Origin: Apium graveolens
Taxonomy: Eukaryota; Streptophyta; Magnoliopsida; Apiales; Apiaceae
Assembly: GCF_009905375.1 (NCBI RefSeq)
Contig: NC_133655.1
Span: forward strand, 166,618,588 to 166,682,587
DNA: 64,000 nucleotides
Direction of reading: 5' to 3'
The notes beneath the pieces are model-generated. The model did no database searches. It saw only the letters and a program-made list of their open reading frames with translations, and was not told the DNA's origin. Positions 10,738-24,076 of the stretch are shown piece after piece; position 1 is the stretch's first letter; each line of letters starts with the position of its first letter. The position numbers and the translations under genes were made by a program.

Positions 10738-11344
10738 TGTTAGGTCATACACACTGTAGAGGGGGGTGAATACAGTGTATAGTACAATCAAATCGAACTT
10801 TAATAACTTAAGTAACAGAAAACAAACTTTATTCAAAACAATAAACTCTGTTACAGTATGGAACTGTCCTCTCTCAGTGATGAACAAATATCACGAGAGA
10901 TGTTAGGGTTACAATGAATAATCTTCTCGATTTATGATAACACTTATAGTGTAAACCCTATGTCTGTGTTTATATACTACACAGTTACAAGATAATCGCT
11001 AATTGATATGGAATATAATTCTGCTTCCTAAAATATATCAATCAGATATCTTTTCTTCCAAGTATTCTATTCTTCATAGAATTCCTTCTTCATGCATATC
11101 TATTCTTATGTTTGTCTCGATCTTCTCTTCCTGTAAATCAGCTGCCTTCCTTATCTGAACGTTTGCTTTAAATCCTGATATTATCTTCTGATAAATATCT
11201 CCTGAACCTTAAGTACTGACGACTTAAGTTCTGACTTCAGTATAAGTGCTGATTTTAGTTAAGTACTGATTTGTCCTGTTTAAGTAAGATCTGTAAACTA
11301 AACATAAATCACATTAGTCATGACATTATCAAATATATCTAACA
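10738..11344 (-). mobile_element. 3' LTR of the level-3 element
   Basis: The plus strand begins TGTTAGG and ends CTAACA, the standard copia TG…CA termini. It is collinear with 23470-24076 and shares the TATA context (GTATATAAAC on the minus strand) and an AATAAA-like signal. It holds several AAGTTCTGA/AAGTACTGA repeats. Confidence 0.92.
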
Positions 11345-11358
11345 AACTCCCCCAACTT
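11345..11358 (-). other. Polypurine tract of the level-3 element
   Basis: The minus strand reads AAGTTGGGGGAGTT directly before the LTR start TGTTAG. It confirms minus orientation and marks the left LTR as the 3' LTR. Confidence 0.85.
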
Positions 11359-11545
11359 ATAAATTAGCATAATATACAAGTTAACAGATATTTGATGATG
11401 TCAAAAACATTAAGTACAAATGCATGAGAATTTGACTAGATAACTATAACATACAGTCCTTAAAGCTTTACCAACTTTAACTTTTTATAAAACTTCAGTC
11501 TGTATTCATATCAGAATTTGAGCAGTTGTAGATCTTGACTTGGCT

Positions 11546-14500
11546 TCATCTTCTGATCTCTCTGATGTCAGGAGTTGTTCTGAGATAGTTCTTTAACAAA
11601 CATCTCTCAGCATATCTGAGTTCATCAATCATCCTCCTTTTAGCATCTTTAAGTTCTGCAGAATCTTCACTAGTTTGAAAGATTGCAGCCCTGAGATCAT
11701 TAATTTTAGCTTTCTTTATGTCCTGATCTAATCTGACCAAATACTCCTTGTCAGACTCAAGATTGAATTCCACAGCCCTGTAACCCAGAAAGGTATAATA
11801 ATCTTAGCAGAGTTGGCCCCATCTCAACAATATCACCCTTGTGATCTCTGTACTTTGGAAGATATGTGATGTTAGACTTAATAGAATAAAGCCTTTTCTG
11901 TTTCTGAATTTGACTCTTCAAAAAGTTTACAGCACTTTCTGTTATTTTGTCGTTCACTTGAAGTAAGAATAATACATGTTCCAATTCTTCATAATACTTC
12001 AGTGGAATGGCATTTTCCCTTATATGATAAACCCTACCATCTGTCATGAAGTACAACAAGATGTGTTCTTTCAAGTAGGTATGGTAAACCATCTGTACAG
12101 ATTCTAGTTGATTCAATCTTTCAGGAGTTGCTCCAATACCTGGTTCACTTAAGGAAGTTGGATCATTGGTTGTGTTCTGTATTTTTCTTTCATCAGCACT
12201 TCTCAATCCAGTTTTATCTCTTGCTTCCTTTCCAGTAACCACTCTTGCTTCAAAACCACTTGCAACAGTCTTCAAAGGTTGAGTCTGTTTGGCTTTGGTG
12301 AATCCCGGTAGGAATATCTTTGAAGGTTTAACATGAGCAATGTCAGAGGTTTCCTTTGATTTATCTTATGATATCAAGTTAACTTGAGCTATGTCAGAGG
12401 TTACTTGCTTCTTTGAGATATCAGAACTAACTCTATCTTTACTCTGAACAACTTGAGCCATGTCAGAGGTTGTCTTAGAAATTTTTCTTGAATTTAGAGC
12501 AAGATCAGCATCTTCAACAGTAATTTCTTCATCCACAGGAGGCACATAAACCTTGATAGGTTCACCAATTTTCTCTTTGCCCTTAGACCTTGGATCTATC
12601 TGCAATTGTGATTTAGCCTTGGTTGCTTCAGGACACAATGCCTTTGACTTTTGGAAGATTCTTTTTACCAATAGAAGCTTCAGATTTAGATTTGACTTTT
12701 TCTGAATTCAATCTAGCTTCTTCTTCCATCAGACTCTCAAAGTTCATTCCTGGATTCTACTTTAGAAATAACTGTCTTGATAATTCTTTATCAAAATCCA
12801 AAAGTTCATCAGAACTTATCCTTTTACCAGTAGCAGAAGTAATTCTTTTTCCAGCATCAGAACTTGTCCTGTGACTTTTAATTTCAGCTCTTCTTGATGA
12901 GAAACTTCTACCTTGACCATGACCTCCACCCATTCCAGAGTTTCCCTGGTCATCTTTTTCATCATCCTTCCCCTTCAGTGTATGATCAGTTTTGCATTTG
13001 GACTTAATTACTTTCTCCCCCTTTTTGGCATCAGTAGGTAAGAGAAGAGAGACAAGCAATTCCACTGAGGCTTGGATTTCATCAAGTTGAGATTGCTGAG
13101 AAGCTTGATGTTTCAAAATATCATCAATCTGAGACTGTTGCTTCTCTTGAGTCTTCTCAATGTAAGCAACTCTGTCAAAGGTAGGTTGGAAGAATTTTTT
13201 CTTATCAAGTTTCCTAGTCATATCTTGCTTGAGCAATTATTCCTTAACTTGACGTAACTCTACATGAGTTGTTGAATGGAGACCTTGCAGATGTCTAGTA
13301 CTCAATGCAGTGACTCGAAGCTGTGTCTTGAAATCATCATTAATTAACATTTCATCGGCTTTTTCCAAGTGCTCAGCAAGAATCTTTTCAAATGGAAAAA
13401 AGGTAACTGAGTTCCATTCCTTAGTCCACTCCTGTCCTCTAGGAGTTTCACTCCAAGGTACTGGTGCTTCTCCTCGTACAAACCTCTTGACTAGTTCAGA
13501 TTTAGAAATAGTTTATGGAGGTGCATGTCCTGAAGGACATGCTTCATCAGCATCTGCATTTGGAGCAGCATCACCAGTATCATCAGCATTTGCAGCATCA
13601 GAACTTACAGAATTAGCATCTTCTGATAAAACAACAGTATGAGAAGCAATCGAGGCTTCAACATCATCCTCCAAATGCTGATCTGTTTCCAAGTTCTGAT
13701 CAACAGCCATATCCTGATGCTCACCTATATTCTGATCATCAACATCTAGATGAAGAGAAGGTATAATAGACAATTCTGGAGTTTGATTAGCATCAGTAAC
13801 AGGTGTTGTTGATGGATTAATTGTTGTTGGAGCTTCTAAGTAGAGAACCTCAGGCACAACCAGGTTTTGAATATCAACTTCAGCACTTGTGCCTGGGTCT
13901 ACAGGAGATACAGTTTCATGTACAGGAGACACGGATGGTGTGTTTGCCTTGTCTGTAGTAGCTTCCTGAGGTGGGGGACAATAAAGAAGGAGAGGCAGTA
14001 GCTTCAGCAAATTCTGGTTCTTTTGAGATCAGAGATTCCTGATCTCCTTCCTTAGCTGCTACTTCCTCATCATCTGAAGCTGGCCTTTTAGCTCTCTGTT
14101 TCTTGTATCTCTTTGAAGGTGGGGATTCCTTGGGAGGTTCAGCAGAAGTCATTCTTTTAAGCCTTTTGAGAAGCTTAGATCCCCCAATTCCAGAATCCTT
14201 CTGAGAAGGAACCTTCTCAGCTTCTGTAACAACAGGTTCTGATGTAGAAACCTGTTCCTCACTATCAGACTCATCTCTCAGAACAATCCTCCTTCTCTTC
14301 TGTGGTGTTTGAGGAATAGTCTTTGTCCTCTTGGGCTTGGAAGATGAAGGCTTCACAGTAGGTGCTGAGGATGAAGGTTGAGCTGTCTGTGAAGGTGTGA
14401 GATATGATTTGAGATATGTTCTGAGGGAGGGTTGAGGTATAGATGTATGGGTGGTATGTTCTGATGGTTGTTGTGATGTTTGGGATGTGGTGGTGGGTTG

Positions 14501-15331
14501 TACATCAGGATAAACAGATCTATAGGTTTCAGGATCAGCATTTACCAAGATCTGTTTTACAGACTGAGGAATCTGTAAAGGTCTAACCACCGTTTTCTTA
14601 AGGTCAGCATTTACCAAGTCATTAAAGGCTCATTTTGCAAGTTTAAAAGGTGGATATAAGTCAGTAGTAGGTTGGGGTTCATCAGCACAACAGAAATTAT
14701 ATATAAGCTGACAGAATCTAGCAAAGTAGACAACATTCCTATCCTCTGTCATCCTATCCCCAATAAAACCTATTACAGCACTTGCAAAATCAAAATGAGT
14801 TTGGTTAATAATAGCATACCCGATGTGCTGACTCATTATTGGAATGGCATCAAAGTTGGAACACTTATTCCCGAAGGCTTTAGTGATGCAGTCGAAGAAG
14901 AAGCTCCATTCCTTTCTGATATGTGCTCGTTTCAACTGTCCAAGCTTAGCCAAACTCCTTTCATACCCCAAACTGTCCATTAACTCTTGTAGTGCTGATT
15001 CCTCTGGTGTTGAAAAAATACAGCCTTCTGGTAAATGTAAGGTCTTGCGAATTGTACCAGGAGTTACCACATGTTCAGAATCATCCACTTCAAAAATAAT
15101 ACTGGGAGTAACAGTTGCACCACCATTATCAAAATGCCCAGTCCGCCAAAATGTCAGAACTTGTTGGCTTGAAAAGACTGAAGGTTGGGTCAATACATAC
15201 CCAGTTTCACTGTGTGCAAGAAGATCTTGCACAAAATGCAACTCAGACGGAGCTTCATCATTATTGAGAATTGCAGCATAGTTATTTGGAACGAACTTAG
15301 CTCTATCAATGATCAAATCCTTAGGTGCCAT
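11546..15331 (-). pseudogene. Extra coding region after pol (envelope-position ORF of the SIRE-like element), decayed
   Basis: A chain of frames on the minus strand covers about 3.8 kb. The first 233 residues (15331-14630, start MAPKDLI) are globular-looking, with aromatic and Cys-rich stretches (EWSFFFDCITKAFGNKCSNFD, shared in outline with proteins encoded after pol in other plant copia elements). Then come low-complexity Ser/Pro/Thr/Gln-rich segments with Lys-Arg clusters (14617-13513), a Gln-rich probable coiled coil (13236-12757) and a charged end (12275-11546). The pieces are separated by stops and frameshifts. I see no convincing signal peptide or membrane segment, so calling it an envelope protein would rest on position alone. 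Its role is unknown. Confidence 0.6.
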
Positions 15332-17712
15332 GAGAAAATGTCTGTATAAAAAACAACTTCAGGAGATGAGAGATCGTAAAAGTGAAGAAAGAGAGATAAA
15401 GTGTGAAAGTAAATAAAAGATTGTATAATCTTCTCTCTCTCTTACTTATACATGGTTAAAAAAATATAACCGTTGGACACCTGTCAGACATGCAGCAATA
15501 ATGAATAGTTAATGGGCACGGGAAAACAGTAATCATTACTTATCACATGCAGTTTTTCAAGGAAAAACCGTTCCACTTACCCAGTAATCCCATTAATTGA
15601 GGTAAGTCAGTTTTAATTCAAAATTTAAACTGTTCCCACTTATTCAATTATTTTCACTGCAAAACTAATATTCTGAAAATAAATTTCGAGTATTAGAATG
15701 ACCAAAATAAATCAAGTAAACAAGTACTGATATTTTAAAATCAGAACTTAATTTAAATCAATGATTAAAATGATCATCAGAACATGGATATATCAGGATT
15801 TAACAGTGCAGTTGAATTGCAAACATCTCAGAGACAGAATCTTGCAAAAATAAGAAATTCCATTAATATATTAAGAGAATACATTCATGAAATTGAAATT
15901 ACATCAGAGTATTACAAGACTGTCCTAAGCTTCTAAACCTAACATCAACAGCTTTTGTCCTTGGCTAAGAAACCGGACAAAGCTGACGATGAAGAAAAAC
16001 AGGAAGAAGAAAAATAAATTATTTCTTCTTCCGACTCTCAACAAAAAGAATAGCGAGTCGAATGATTCGCTCTTGTTGGCGGAGAGCTTTCAGCCTTTCT
16101 TCTTCTAATCGCTCCAGATGGCGATGTAGTCCATGTAAAAGAACAGGAGGTGTGTGAGAACCTCCTGGGGAACCGAATCCCAAATCTCATCAGGAATGAC
16201 AGTTACGTGTCATTCCTGCTGCCAGTCCTCACAGCTCAGCTCCATGTTGAAGGTCTCATAATTCAAAAACATATTGTAGTTGACCATTTTGTGTTGGTAT
16301 GAAGGAAAGAAGAGTGAGTATGTGAGAAAAGAAATGATGTGTAGGCTAATTTGGGGTGTTGGTTTATATAGGCAAGAGAATGCCAGGAGATACAAGGAAA
16401 TTTAATGCTGACATGTAGAAATAATTCTACCTCGTCTCCCTAGACTTGGAAGAAGAAAAACAGTCATTGGAAATGTAAAACAGGGTTTAATGCGCATAAG
16501 AAACGAGTTAAAAATTACTGTGCATGTACGTGTCTTACTATCCCTAATTATATTGACTGTTAATATTCCGCCCAAGCATATTCTGATTTAAAATGAGACT
16601 GTTTCATATTTTAACCACAAATAAGTCAAGTAAAGGATCAGAATTTAATATCAGAACTTAGACTTATATCAGAACTTAACAGTCATCAGAACATGATTTC
16701 TTAACTTGAAAAATGAATGCCTATCTCCGTAATTCTTCACCCAAATTCTGATATCGATTCTTCAGAACTTAATCATCAGAACATTCAACAGAACCTATCC
16801 TCAGAATTTATGCAATCTGACACATAAACTGTTTATTTACAACAACATAGATCACCACAGTAATTTTCATCATTCATATGGAGTGTTAGTGTGTGCATTA
16901 AGCTAAATATCAGACAAAGAGTAAAGTTTGATTCACTTCAGTACATCTTAGAAATAAGGCATAACTAAAACTTTACTTAAAATCTGTCATTATACTGAAG
17001 CCTACTATTGAATGAGTTCATGCATGTGTCCACCTCAACTGTTTTGTGCTCATTTTATGCATCTTTTAAATTCCATTTTGCAGTGGCTTCTCAGTGTAAG
17101 TGAGTCACGACTGCTTATCAGAATTTATGCTACTATTAGAGTATTTCTCCAGTAATCATAGAGTGTGAAAAGTCACCAAGAAAATTATTTTGCTTTTCTG
17201 ATGCATATTACTTAATACCAGCAATGCACTTTGGTCGTCCCTTCCACATTTTTACTCTAGACTTCAAAGGAGTACCTGATTTTTATTTTTATTTCTTTTC
17301 CTTTATCTTTTGATAAGAGAGGTTTATCAGCACTTAGTACATTCAACAGATTTATTAACATCAGAACTTAACAGATGAGAAGCATTCTTTTAGTTTTTGA
17401 CTTAGTAATAAGATAGACAAAGTAAACTTAACTAAGCTCAATATCAGAATTTGCATGTGTCAATGGATTTCCACATAAATAATTACTTCTAACATGGGAT
17501 CTCTAGTATATGGAAGACTACTAGGTCAGCATCTAGCACAGTTATCCTCATAGGATTGAATAGTCACATAAACAGTCATATCACTATCAGAGTTTAGAAA
17601 TTCACAGCAGACAACAATCAGTAATTAAGCAATTTTCAATTAAGCACAGAATACACAAAGAGAGTAATTTCTGTAAATACTGATCATAAAGTCTGATGTA
17701 TCAGAACAAAAA
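15332..17712 (-). mobile_element. Spacer between pol and the extra ORF of the level-3 element
   Basis: There is no long conserved frame. The spacer is densely sprinkled with TCAGAACTT/TCAGAATTT words (minus strand AAGTTCTGA). It includes a small AT-rich segment with a polyA-like region around 16,300-16,400. The homologous start of this spacer is seen in the second element at 63160-64000. It may carry a promoter or splice sites for the downstream ORF; I cannot identify them. Confidence 0.6.
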
Positions 17713-20700
17713 CTAAGCAGATTTAAAGAAAGAACCTGAAACCATTCCAAGTTCATTTACCAATCTTGTAAAAGTAGCTTCACACAGTGGTTTTGTGAAG
17801 ATATCTGCTAGTTGTTGATCTGTTGGAACAAAGTGCAATTTCACTGTACCTTCATCCACATGTTTCCTTATGAAGTGGTACCTAATGCTGATGTGCTTTG
17901 TCATTGAGTGTTGAACTGGATTACCTGTCATAGCAATAGCACTTTGATTATCACAGTAAATAGGGATTTTAAAATATGTTAACCCATAATCCAGTAACTG
18001 ATTCTTCATCCAAAGAATCTGTGCACAACAGCTTCCTGCAGCAATGTACTCTTCTTCTGCAGTTGATGTGGAAATTGACTTTTGTTTCTTGCTAAACCAA
18101 GAAACCAATCTGCCTCCAACAAATTGGCAGCTTCCACTTGTGCTTTTCCTGTCAATTTTGCAACCTGCAAAATCTGCATCTGAGTAACCTATTAGTTTAA
18201 AATCTAATTCTATGGGATACCACAATCCCAGATCAGCTGTTCCCTTAAGATACTTGAAATCCTTTTCACAGCTGTTAAGTGAGGTTCTCTTGGATCTGCT
18301 TGAAATCTTGCACAAAGACAGGTAGCATACATGATATCAGGTCTACTAGCAGTTAGATAGAGTATAGAGCCAATCATACCTCTGTAATCAGTAATATCTA
18401 CTGATTTACCAGTATCCTTATCAAGTTTTGTTGCAGTGGCCATGAGAGTGGATGCACTTGAACAATCTTGCATTCCAAATTTCTTCAGCAAATTTCTGGT
18501 ATACTTGGTTTGACAAATAAAAGTGCCTTCTTCATTCTGCTTGACTTGAAAGCCCAGAAAATAGCTAAGTTCCCTCATCATGCTCATTTGATATCTTGAC
18601 TGCATCAGTTTGGCAAACTTCTTGCAAAGTCTGTCATTCGTAGAACCAAAAATGATATCATCAACATATATCTGAACCAGAAGTAAGTCCTTTCCATGGT
18701 TGAGGTAGAACAGTGTTTTGTCTATAGTTCCTCTGTTAAATCCACTTTCTAGAAGAAACTGAGCTAAAGTCTCATACCATGCTCTTGGAGCTTGCTTAAG
18801 GCCATAAAGTGTTTTATCAAGCCTATAGACATGATTAGGATATTTGGGATCTACAAACCCTGGAGGTTGTTCAACATATACTTCCTCCTCCAATTCTCCA
18901 TTGAGAAAAGCACTTTTCACATCCATTTGAAAGACAGTAAACTTTTTGTGAGCAGCATAAGCCAAAAATATCCTTATGGCTTCCAATCTAACAACTGGTG
19001 CAAATGTTTCATCATAGTCAATTCCAACCTGTTGAGAATATCCTTTTGTAACCAACCTTGCCTTATTCCTTATAATTATGCCATCACTATCAGTTTTGTT
19101 TCTGAATACCCACTTTGTACCAACAACAGATCTGTTCTTTGGTCTTGGCACTAGGGTCCAGACTTTGTTTCTTTCAAATTCATTTAACTCTTCCTGCATT
19201 GCTTGCACCCAATCAGCATCTTGAAGAGCTTCTTCGACTTTCTTTGGTTCAGTCTGAGAAAGAAAAGAATTGTAAAGACATTCACTTGAAGTGGCTGTTC
19301 TAGTTCTGACACCTGCATCAAGATTTCCAATAATTAATTCAGGTGTATGTGATTTAGTCCACTTCCTTGCAGATGGAAGGTTTTCTCTAAAACTGGATGC
19401 TCCCCCATTATCCATGCTATCTTCATCAACATTTTCTGATGCTCCCCCTGAAACTATGCTCTCTGAGTTGGATCCTTCAGAATTTAAGTTTTCAGAACTA
19501 TCAGAACTTGGCTTATCAGAACTTGACGAATCGGAACTTGAAGAGCCAGAAGTATGTTCTGATGCTTCTTGTGATGTGGTTATATCTTGAGTATGCTCCC
19601 CCTGCATAGGTGCATCTTCCTTTGGCGTAGTCACCACAGCTTCAATAACATCAGAGTTTAATCCATCAAATTTTGCAGTATCAGGATTTAGACTGTCAGG
19701 ATTTTCAGTATCAGAATTTAAGTCTTCATTTTCAAATCTCAGCTGATCATGATCAATAAAATCGTCAAGTACAGTAATCTTCTTATCATCAAAAGAGACA
19801 TTGATAGATTCCATGACCACTCTTGTTCTCAAGTTATAGACTCTGAAGGCTTTTGTGGAAAGTGGATATCCAATAAAGATTCCTTCATCAGCTTTTAGAT
19901 CAAATTTGGATAGTTGTTCAGGATGAGTCTTAAGAACAAAACACTTGCATCCAAATACATGAAAATACTTCAGATTTGGCTTCTTATTCTACACCATCTC
20001 ATATGGTGTCTTTCCTTGCTTGTTAATGAGTGTTGCATTCTGAGTAAAATAAGCAGTCTGCACAGCTTCATCCCAGAAATAGGTTGGAAGCTTTGCTTCA
20101 TCAAGCATTGTACGTGCAGCTTCAATGAGAGTTCTATTCTTTCTTTCAACAACTCCATTTTGCTGTGGAGTTCCAGGAGCAGAAAATTCCTGCTTGATTC
20201 CATGGTTTTTGCAGAACTCTTCAATTATCAAATTCTTGAACTCAGTACCATTATCACTCCTTATTATTTTCACAGAATCTTTGACCAATTTATCCAGTTG
20301 TCTGACATGATCAATCAAGATAGATGCAGTTTCACTTTTTGTGTGCAAGAAATACACCAATGTGTATCTGGTGAACTCATCCACTATGACCATAGCATAT
20401 TTCTTCTTTGCAATAGACATGACATTTACTGGACCAAATAGATCAAAATGTAGAAGATGATAAGGCTCAAGAATTGATGATTCAGTCTTGCTCTTGAATG
20501 AGGATTTCCTTTGTTTAGCCTTCTGGCAAGAATCACAAAGGCCATCAGGAGCAAATACTGACTTTGGCAGTCCTCTCACAAGATCTTTCTTGACTAGTTC
20601 ATTTATATTGTTGAAATTTAAATGAGAGAGTTTCTTGTGCCAATTCCAGCTTTCTTCAATTGATGCTCTACTCATCAGACAGATTGCAGAACCATCAGTA

Positions 20701-21062
20701 CTTGTTGAAATCTTGGCTTCATAAATGTTACCACGCCTGTATCCTTTCAGAACAATTTTGCCTGTAGATTTACTTACAACTTCACAGTGTTCTTCAAAGA
20801 AATCCACATGATAACCTCTGTCACAGATTTGACTGACACTCAGCAGATTATGTTTAAGTCCTGAGACCAGAGCTACTTCTTTAATGATGACATTCCCAAG
20901 ATTGATATTGCCATATCCCAATGTTTTTCCAATGTTGCCATCTCCATAAGAAACACTTGGGCCAGCCTTCTCCACAAAGTCTGATAGCAGGGCTTTATTT
21001 CCAGTCATATGTCCTGAACATCCACTGCCCAGAACTAGGATGTTTTTCCAGTTGCCCTGCAA
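17713..21062 (-). pseudogene. pol of the level-3 SIRE-like element (protease, integrase, reverse transcriptase, RNase H), broken
   Basis: The order on the minus strand is as follows. An aspartic protease motif LVLGSGCSGHMTG has catalytic Asp changed to Gly (the second element keeps Asp). Then come a GAG-pre-integrase segment with WHKKLSHLNF and CDSCQKAK, and an integrase with HFDLFGP, RSDNGTEF and NGVVERKNR (the D-D-E triad is visible). A Ser/Asp-rich linker follows, then reverse transcriptase with YVDDIIFGS, and RNase H with GYSDADFAG, TSGSCQF and DNQSA. Lesions are a TAG at 19989-19991 and a one-base frameshift near 18255 between reverse transcriptase and RNase H. The loss of the protease Asp by itself would abolish processing. 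Confidence 0.93.
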
Positions 21063-21074
21063 TCACAAAGACCA

Positions 21075-23413
21075 CTAATGATTAGTTTTAAGGACCCAGA
21101 TTTGCTTGGATCCTTTGGCCTTATTAAGTTTGTTAACATTTGCAGCGGATTTAGCATCAGAGTTTATGTTAACATTTTTCTTATCAGAATTTACACTATC
21201 AGACTTTGAATCAGAACTTACACTAGAAGGAACAATGCTAACTTTCTTTAAAGAAGGTTTTATTTGATAATAATCATAGTACGGACTATGATATTCCTTA
21301 CAAGTATAAATGGAATGCCATAAACTACCACAATGAAAACAAGGATTTTGTGGCTTATATCTAACAGACTGACTCTTAACTCCTGACTTTGAAGGTAAGA
21401 GTTTATGTTCTTATTCTTCCTGCAAAAATAAGCCAGATGGTTAGAACTTCCAAAGTTATGACATGTTTTTCTAGGAGCATCAGGAACAGGCTTATAATCA
21501 TTACTTTTATTCACACCTTCCTTTCCATTCCTATTTTTCCTAGGTGATTTTACTTTGTTTGCATTCTTAACATCTTTCAGCTTATGCTTAAGCTGCTTCT
21601 TTGTCATTAAGCCTACGTTTACTTCAGTTGTCTTTTCCTGTTTTAGTTTGTCAGAAGTTAATTCCTTTTTAACTTCTGATTTCTCAATATCAGACTTTAC
21701 AGCTACAAACTTAACAGGTTTTAACTTTGGCTTTTGTTTAACAACTATAGGCTTAATATCTACAGTTCCTTTATCATTCTTATACTCTCCATAACCTAAG
21801 CCCTCTTTCCAGTTTTCACTACTTAACAAATTCTGAGTTGTTCTTCCAGAGTTAGTCCAAGTCCTGATAATCTCTCTTTCCTTTTCTAACTCAGCTTTTA
21901 GAGATTCATTCATTTTAAGCACTTCATCTCTAACATATAAACCATCATCTCTATCTTTCTGAGTTTGATGGAACATGACTAACACTTTTTCTAAATAATC
22001 ATTCCTCTTTTTACAAACAAGATTTTCAGAAGTTAATCTTTCACATGTTAAAGTTTGATCTCTATAGCTAATGAACATGGTTTTAAGATATCTTCTCAAC
22101 TCATTAATATCATCAGTATGAAAGGCATAAGTAGTTTGAGGTACCTTTAACTCAGCAGCTTCAGAACTGCTTTCACCACTTGCCATATCAGCATTTTCCA
22201 TCAAGGCATAATTTTCCTTACTTTCAGAATCTGAGGTGTCTGTCCAGCTTTTGTTCTTTGTGACAACAGCCTTGCTTTTGTCACTCTTCACTTTCTTGCA
22301 ATTAGGAGATATGTGGCCTTTCTCACCACAGTTGTAGCATTTGACATTTGTATAATCTCCTCTGTCAGACTTTCCTCCTCTGCCCTCAGATTTTCTGAAA
22401 TTCTTCTTATCAGAACTTGCGCCTTTTCTGGAAAACTTCTTTCCCTTCCTGAACTTCCTGTATGCAATCTTTGTGATTCCTTTCACCATAAGAGCACACA
22501 GCTTCATCATCTCTTCATCAGCATCCATCTCAGGCAAGCTTTCAGATTCTGAGTCATCATCACTTTCAGAACTTGATGACTCAGTATCATACTTTGTGAA
22601 GAGAGCTTTACTCTTGTCTTTCCTTGAGGTAGCTGCCTTGGAGGATTCTTCTTCAGCCTTAAGAGCAACTGTCCTTGACTTTCCTCATTTCCTCTTGCTT
22701 CTTTGTTCCATCTCAAGTTCATGAGTCTTGAGCATCCCATAAATTTCATCAAGAGTTATTTCATCAAGATTATAGTTGTCTCTTATTGTTGTTGCCTTCA
22801 AATCCCTGATTTCAGGAAGAGCCAACAGGAATTTAAGGTTTGAATCTTCAAGATCATACTCCTTGTCAACCAGTGACAAATTATTCAAGAGTTTAACAAA
22901 TCTATCATATAAATTAGTCAATGAATCATTAGCCTTTGAGTCAAAGTGTTCATACTCTTGAGTGAGTATTGTCTTCCTGTTCTTCTTAATCGTATCAGTT
23001 CCCTGACATCTTGTTTCCAAGGCATCCCATATTTCCTTTGCAGTCTTGCAGTTTATTACCCTATTTGACATTACATTATCAATGGCACTATGCGGTAAGT
23101 ATCGTACCTTAGCATCCTTAGCAATTGATGTGATATCTTCAGCAGTGTAATCACTCTTTTCCTTGGGTATTGACTTTGCTGCTTCACCTGCAACTGCAAT
23201 AGCGAGCTTGGTTGGTTTGTGAGGCCCTTCCTTGATTCTATCAAGATATTCTGGATCTGTAGCTTCCAGAAACATGGTCATCCTCACCTTCCATATGGGA
23301 TATTCAGATGGTCTCAATATGGGAACTCTAATAGTCTCATATCGGCTTTGGATTTGTGTCTTTGGAGGTTCTTCAGTTTCGGTGGGCTTAGTTGGAGTTT
23401 CTACTTCATACAT
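21075..23413 (-). pseudogene. gag of the level-3 SIRE-like element, broken
   Basis: It starts at the ATG 46 bp from the primer site. The gag core has IWDALETRCQG and ILTQEYEHF, followed by an acidic Ser-rich stretch, a CCHC knuckle (CYNCGEKGHISPNC), a charged coiled-coil-like segment and a second Cys/His cluster at the C-terminus. Lesions are a TGA just before 22685 (a Gly codon in the other copy) and a frameshift near 21405. It ends at the TAG at 21075-21077. That stop and a TGA 12 bases further on are also present in the second element at the same places. Confidence 0.9.
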
Positions 23414-23455
23414 GATTGTTTTTGGATCTTAAACTGTTTGTGTGTTAACAGATAG

Positions 23456-23467
23456 GCTCTGATACCA
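23456..23467 (-). other. Primer-binding site of the level-3 element
   Basis: The minus strand reads TGGTATCAGAGC, two bases inside the 5' LTR at 23470. It is complementary to the initiator tRNA-Met 3' end. Confidence 0.9.
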
Positions 23468-23469
23468 CT

Positions 23470-24076
23470 TGTTAGGTCACACACACTGTAGAGGGGGGTG
23501 GATACAGTGTATAGGACAATCAAATCGAACTTTAATAACTCAAGTAACAGAAAATAAACTTTATTCAAAACAATAAACTATGTTACAGTATGGAACTATC
23601 CTCTCTCAGTGACGAACAAATATCACGAGAGCTGCTAGGGTTACAATGAATAATCTTCTCGATTTATGATAACACTTATAGTGTAAACCCTATGTCTGTG
23701 TTTATATACTACACAGTTACAAGATAATCGCTAATTGATATGGAATATAATTCTGCTTCCTAAAATATATTAATCAGATATCTTTTCTTCCAAGTATTCT
23801 ATTCATCATAGAATTCCTTCTTCATGCATATCTATTCTTATGTTTGTCTCGATCTTCTCTTTCTGTAAATCAGCTGCCTTCCTTATCTGAATGTTTCCTT
23901 TAAGTCCTGATATTATCTTCTGATAAATATCTCCTGAACTTTAAGTACTGACGACTTAAGTTCTGACTTCAGTATAAGTGCTGATTTCAGTTAAGTACTG
24001 ATTTGTCCTGTTTAAGTAAGATCTGTAAACTAAATATTAATCACATTAGTCATGACATTATCAAATATATATAATA
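23470..24076 (-). mobile_element. 5' LTR of the level-3 element
   Basis: This 607-bp copy is collinear with 10738-11344. Its outer end has drifted (ATATAATA where the other LTR has ATCTAACA), so the canonical TG start on the minus strand is lost. A TATATAA-type box lies near 23701 in minus orientation. Confidence 0.92.

Larger units (their letters stand above)
10738..24076 (-). mobile_element. Level-3 SIRE-like Ty1/copia element with extra downstream ORF (13.3 kb)
   Basis: Two 607-bp LTRs (10738-11344 and 23470-24076) enclose, read on the minus strand, a primer site, gag, pol, a 2.4-kb spacer and a long extra coding region before the polypurine tract. A perfect 5-bp duplication flanks it. 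The order gag-pol-extra ORF, large size and copia domain order (integrase before reverse transcriptase) fit the SIRE/Maximus lineage, in which an envelope-like frame follows pol. The LTRs differ at a modest number of sites, so the insertion is not brand new. All frames carry lesions. Confidence 0.9.

Noticed and set aside
11546..15331. Host gene captured by the SIRE-like element
   Set aside because: Its place between pol spacer and polypurine tract is that of the family's own extra ORF, and no introns or host domain were recognised.
18792..19609. Several plus-strand frames across pol
   Set aside because: They are antisense shadows of reverse transcriptase and linker coding sequence on the minus strand.
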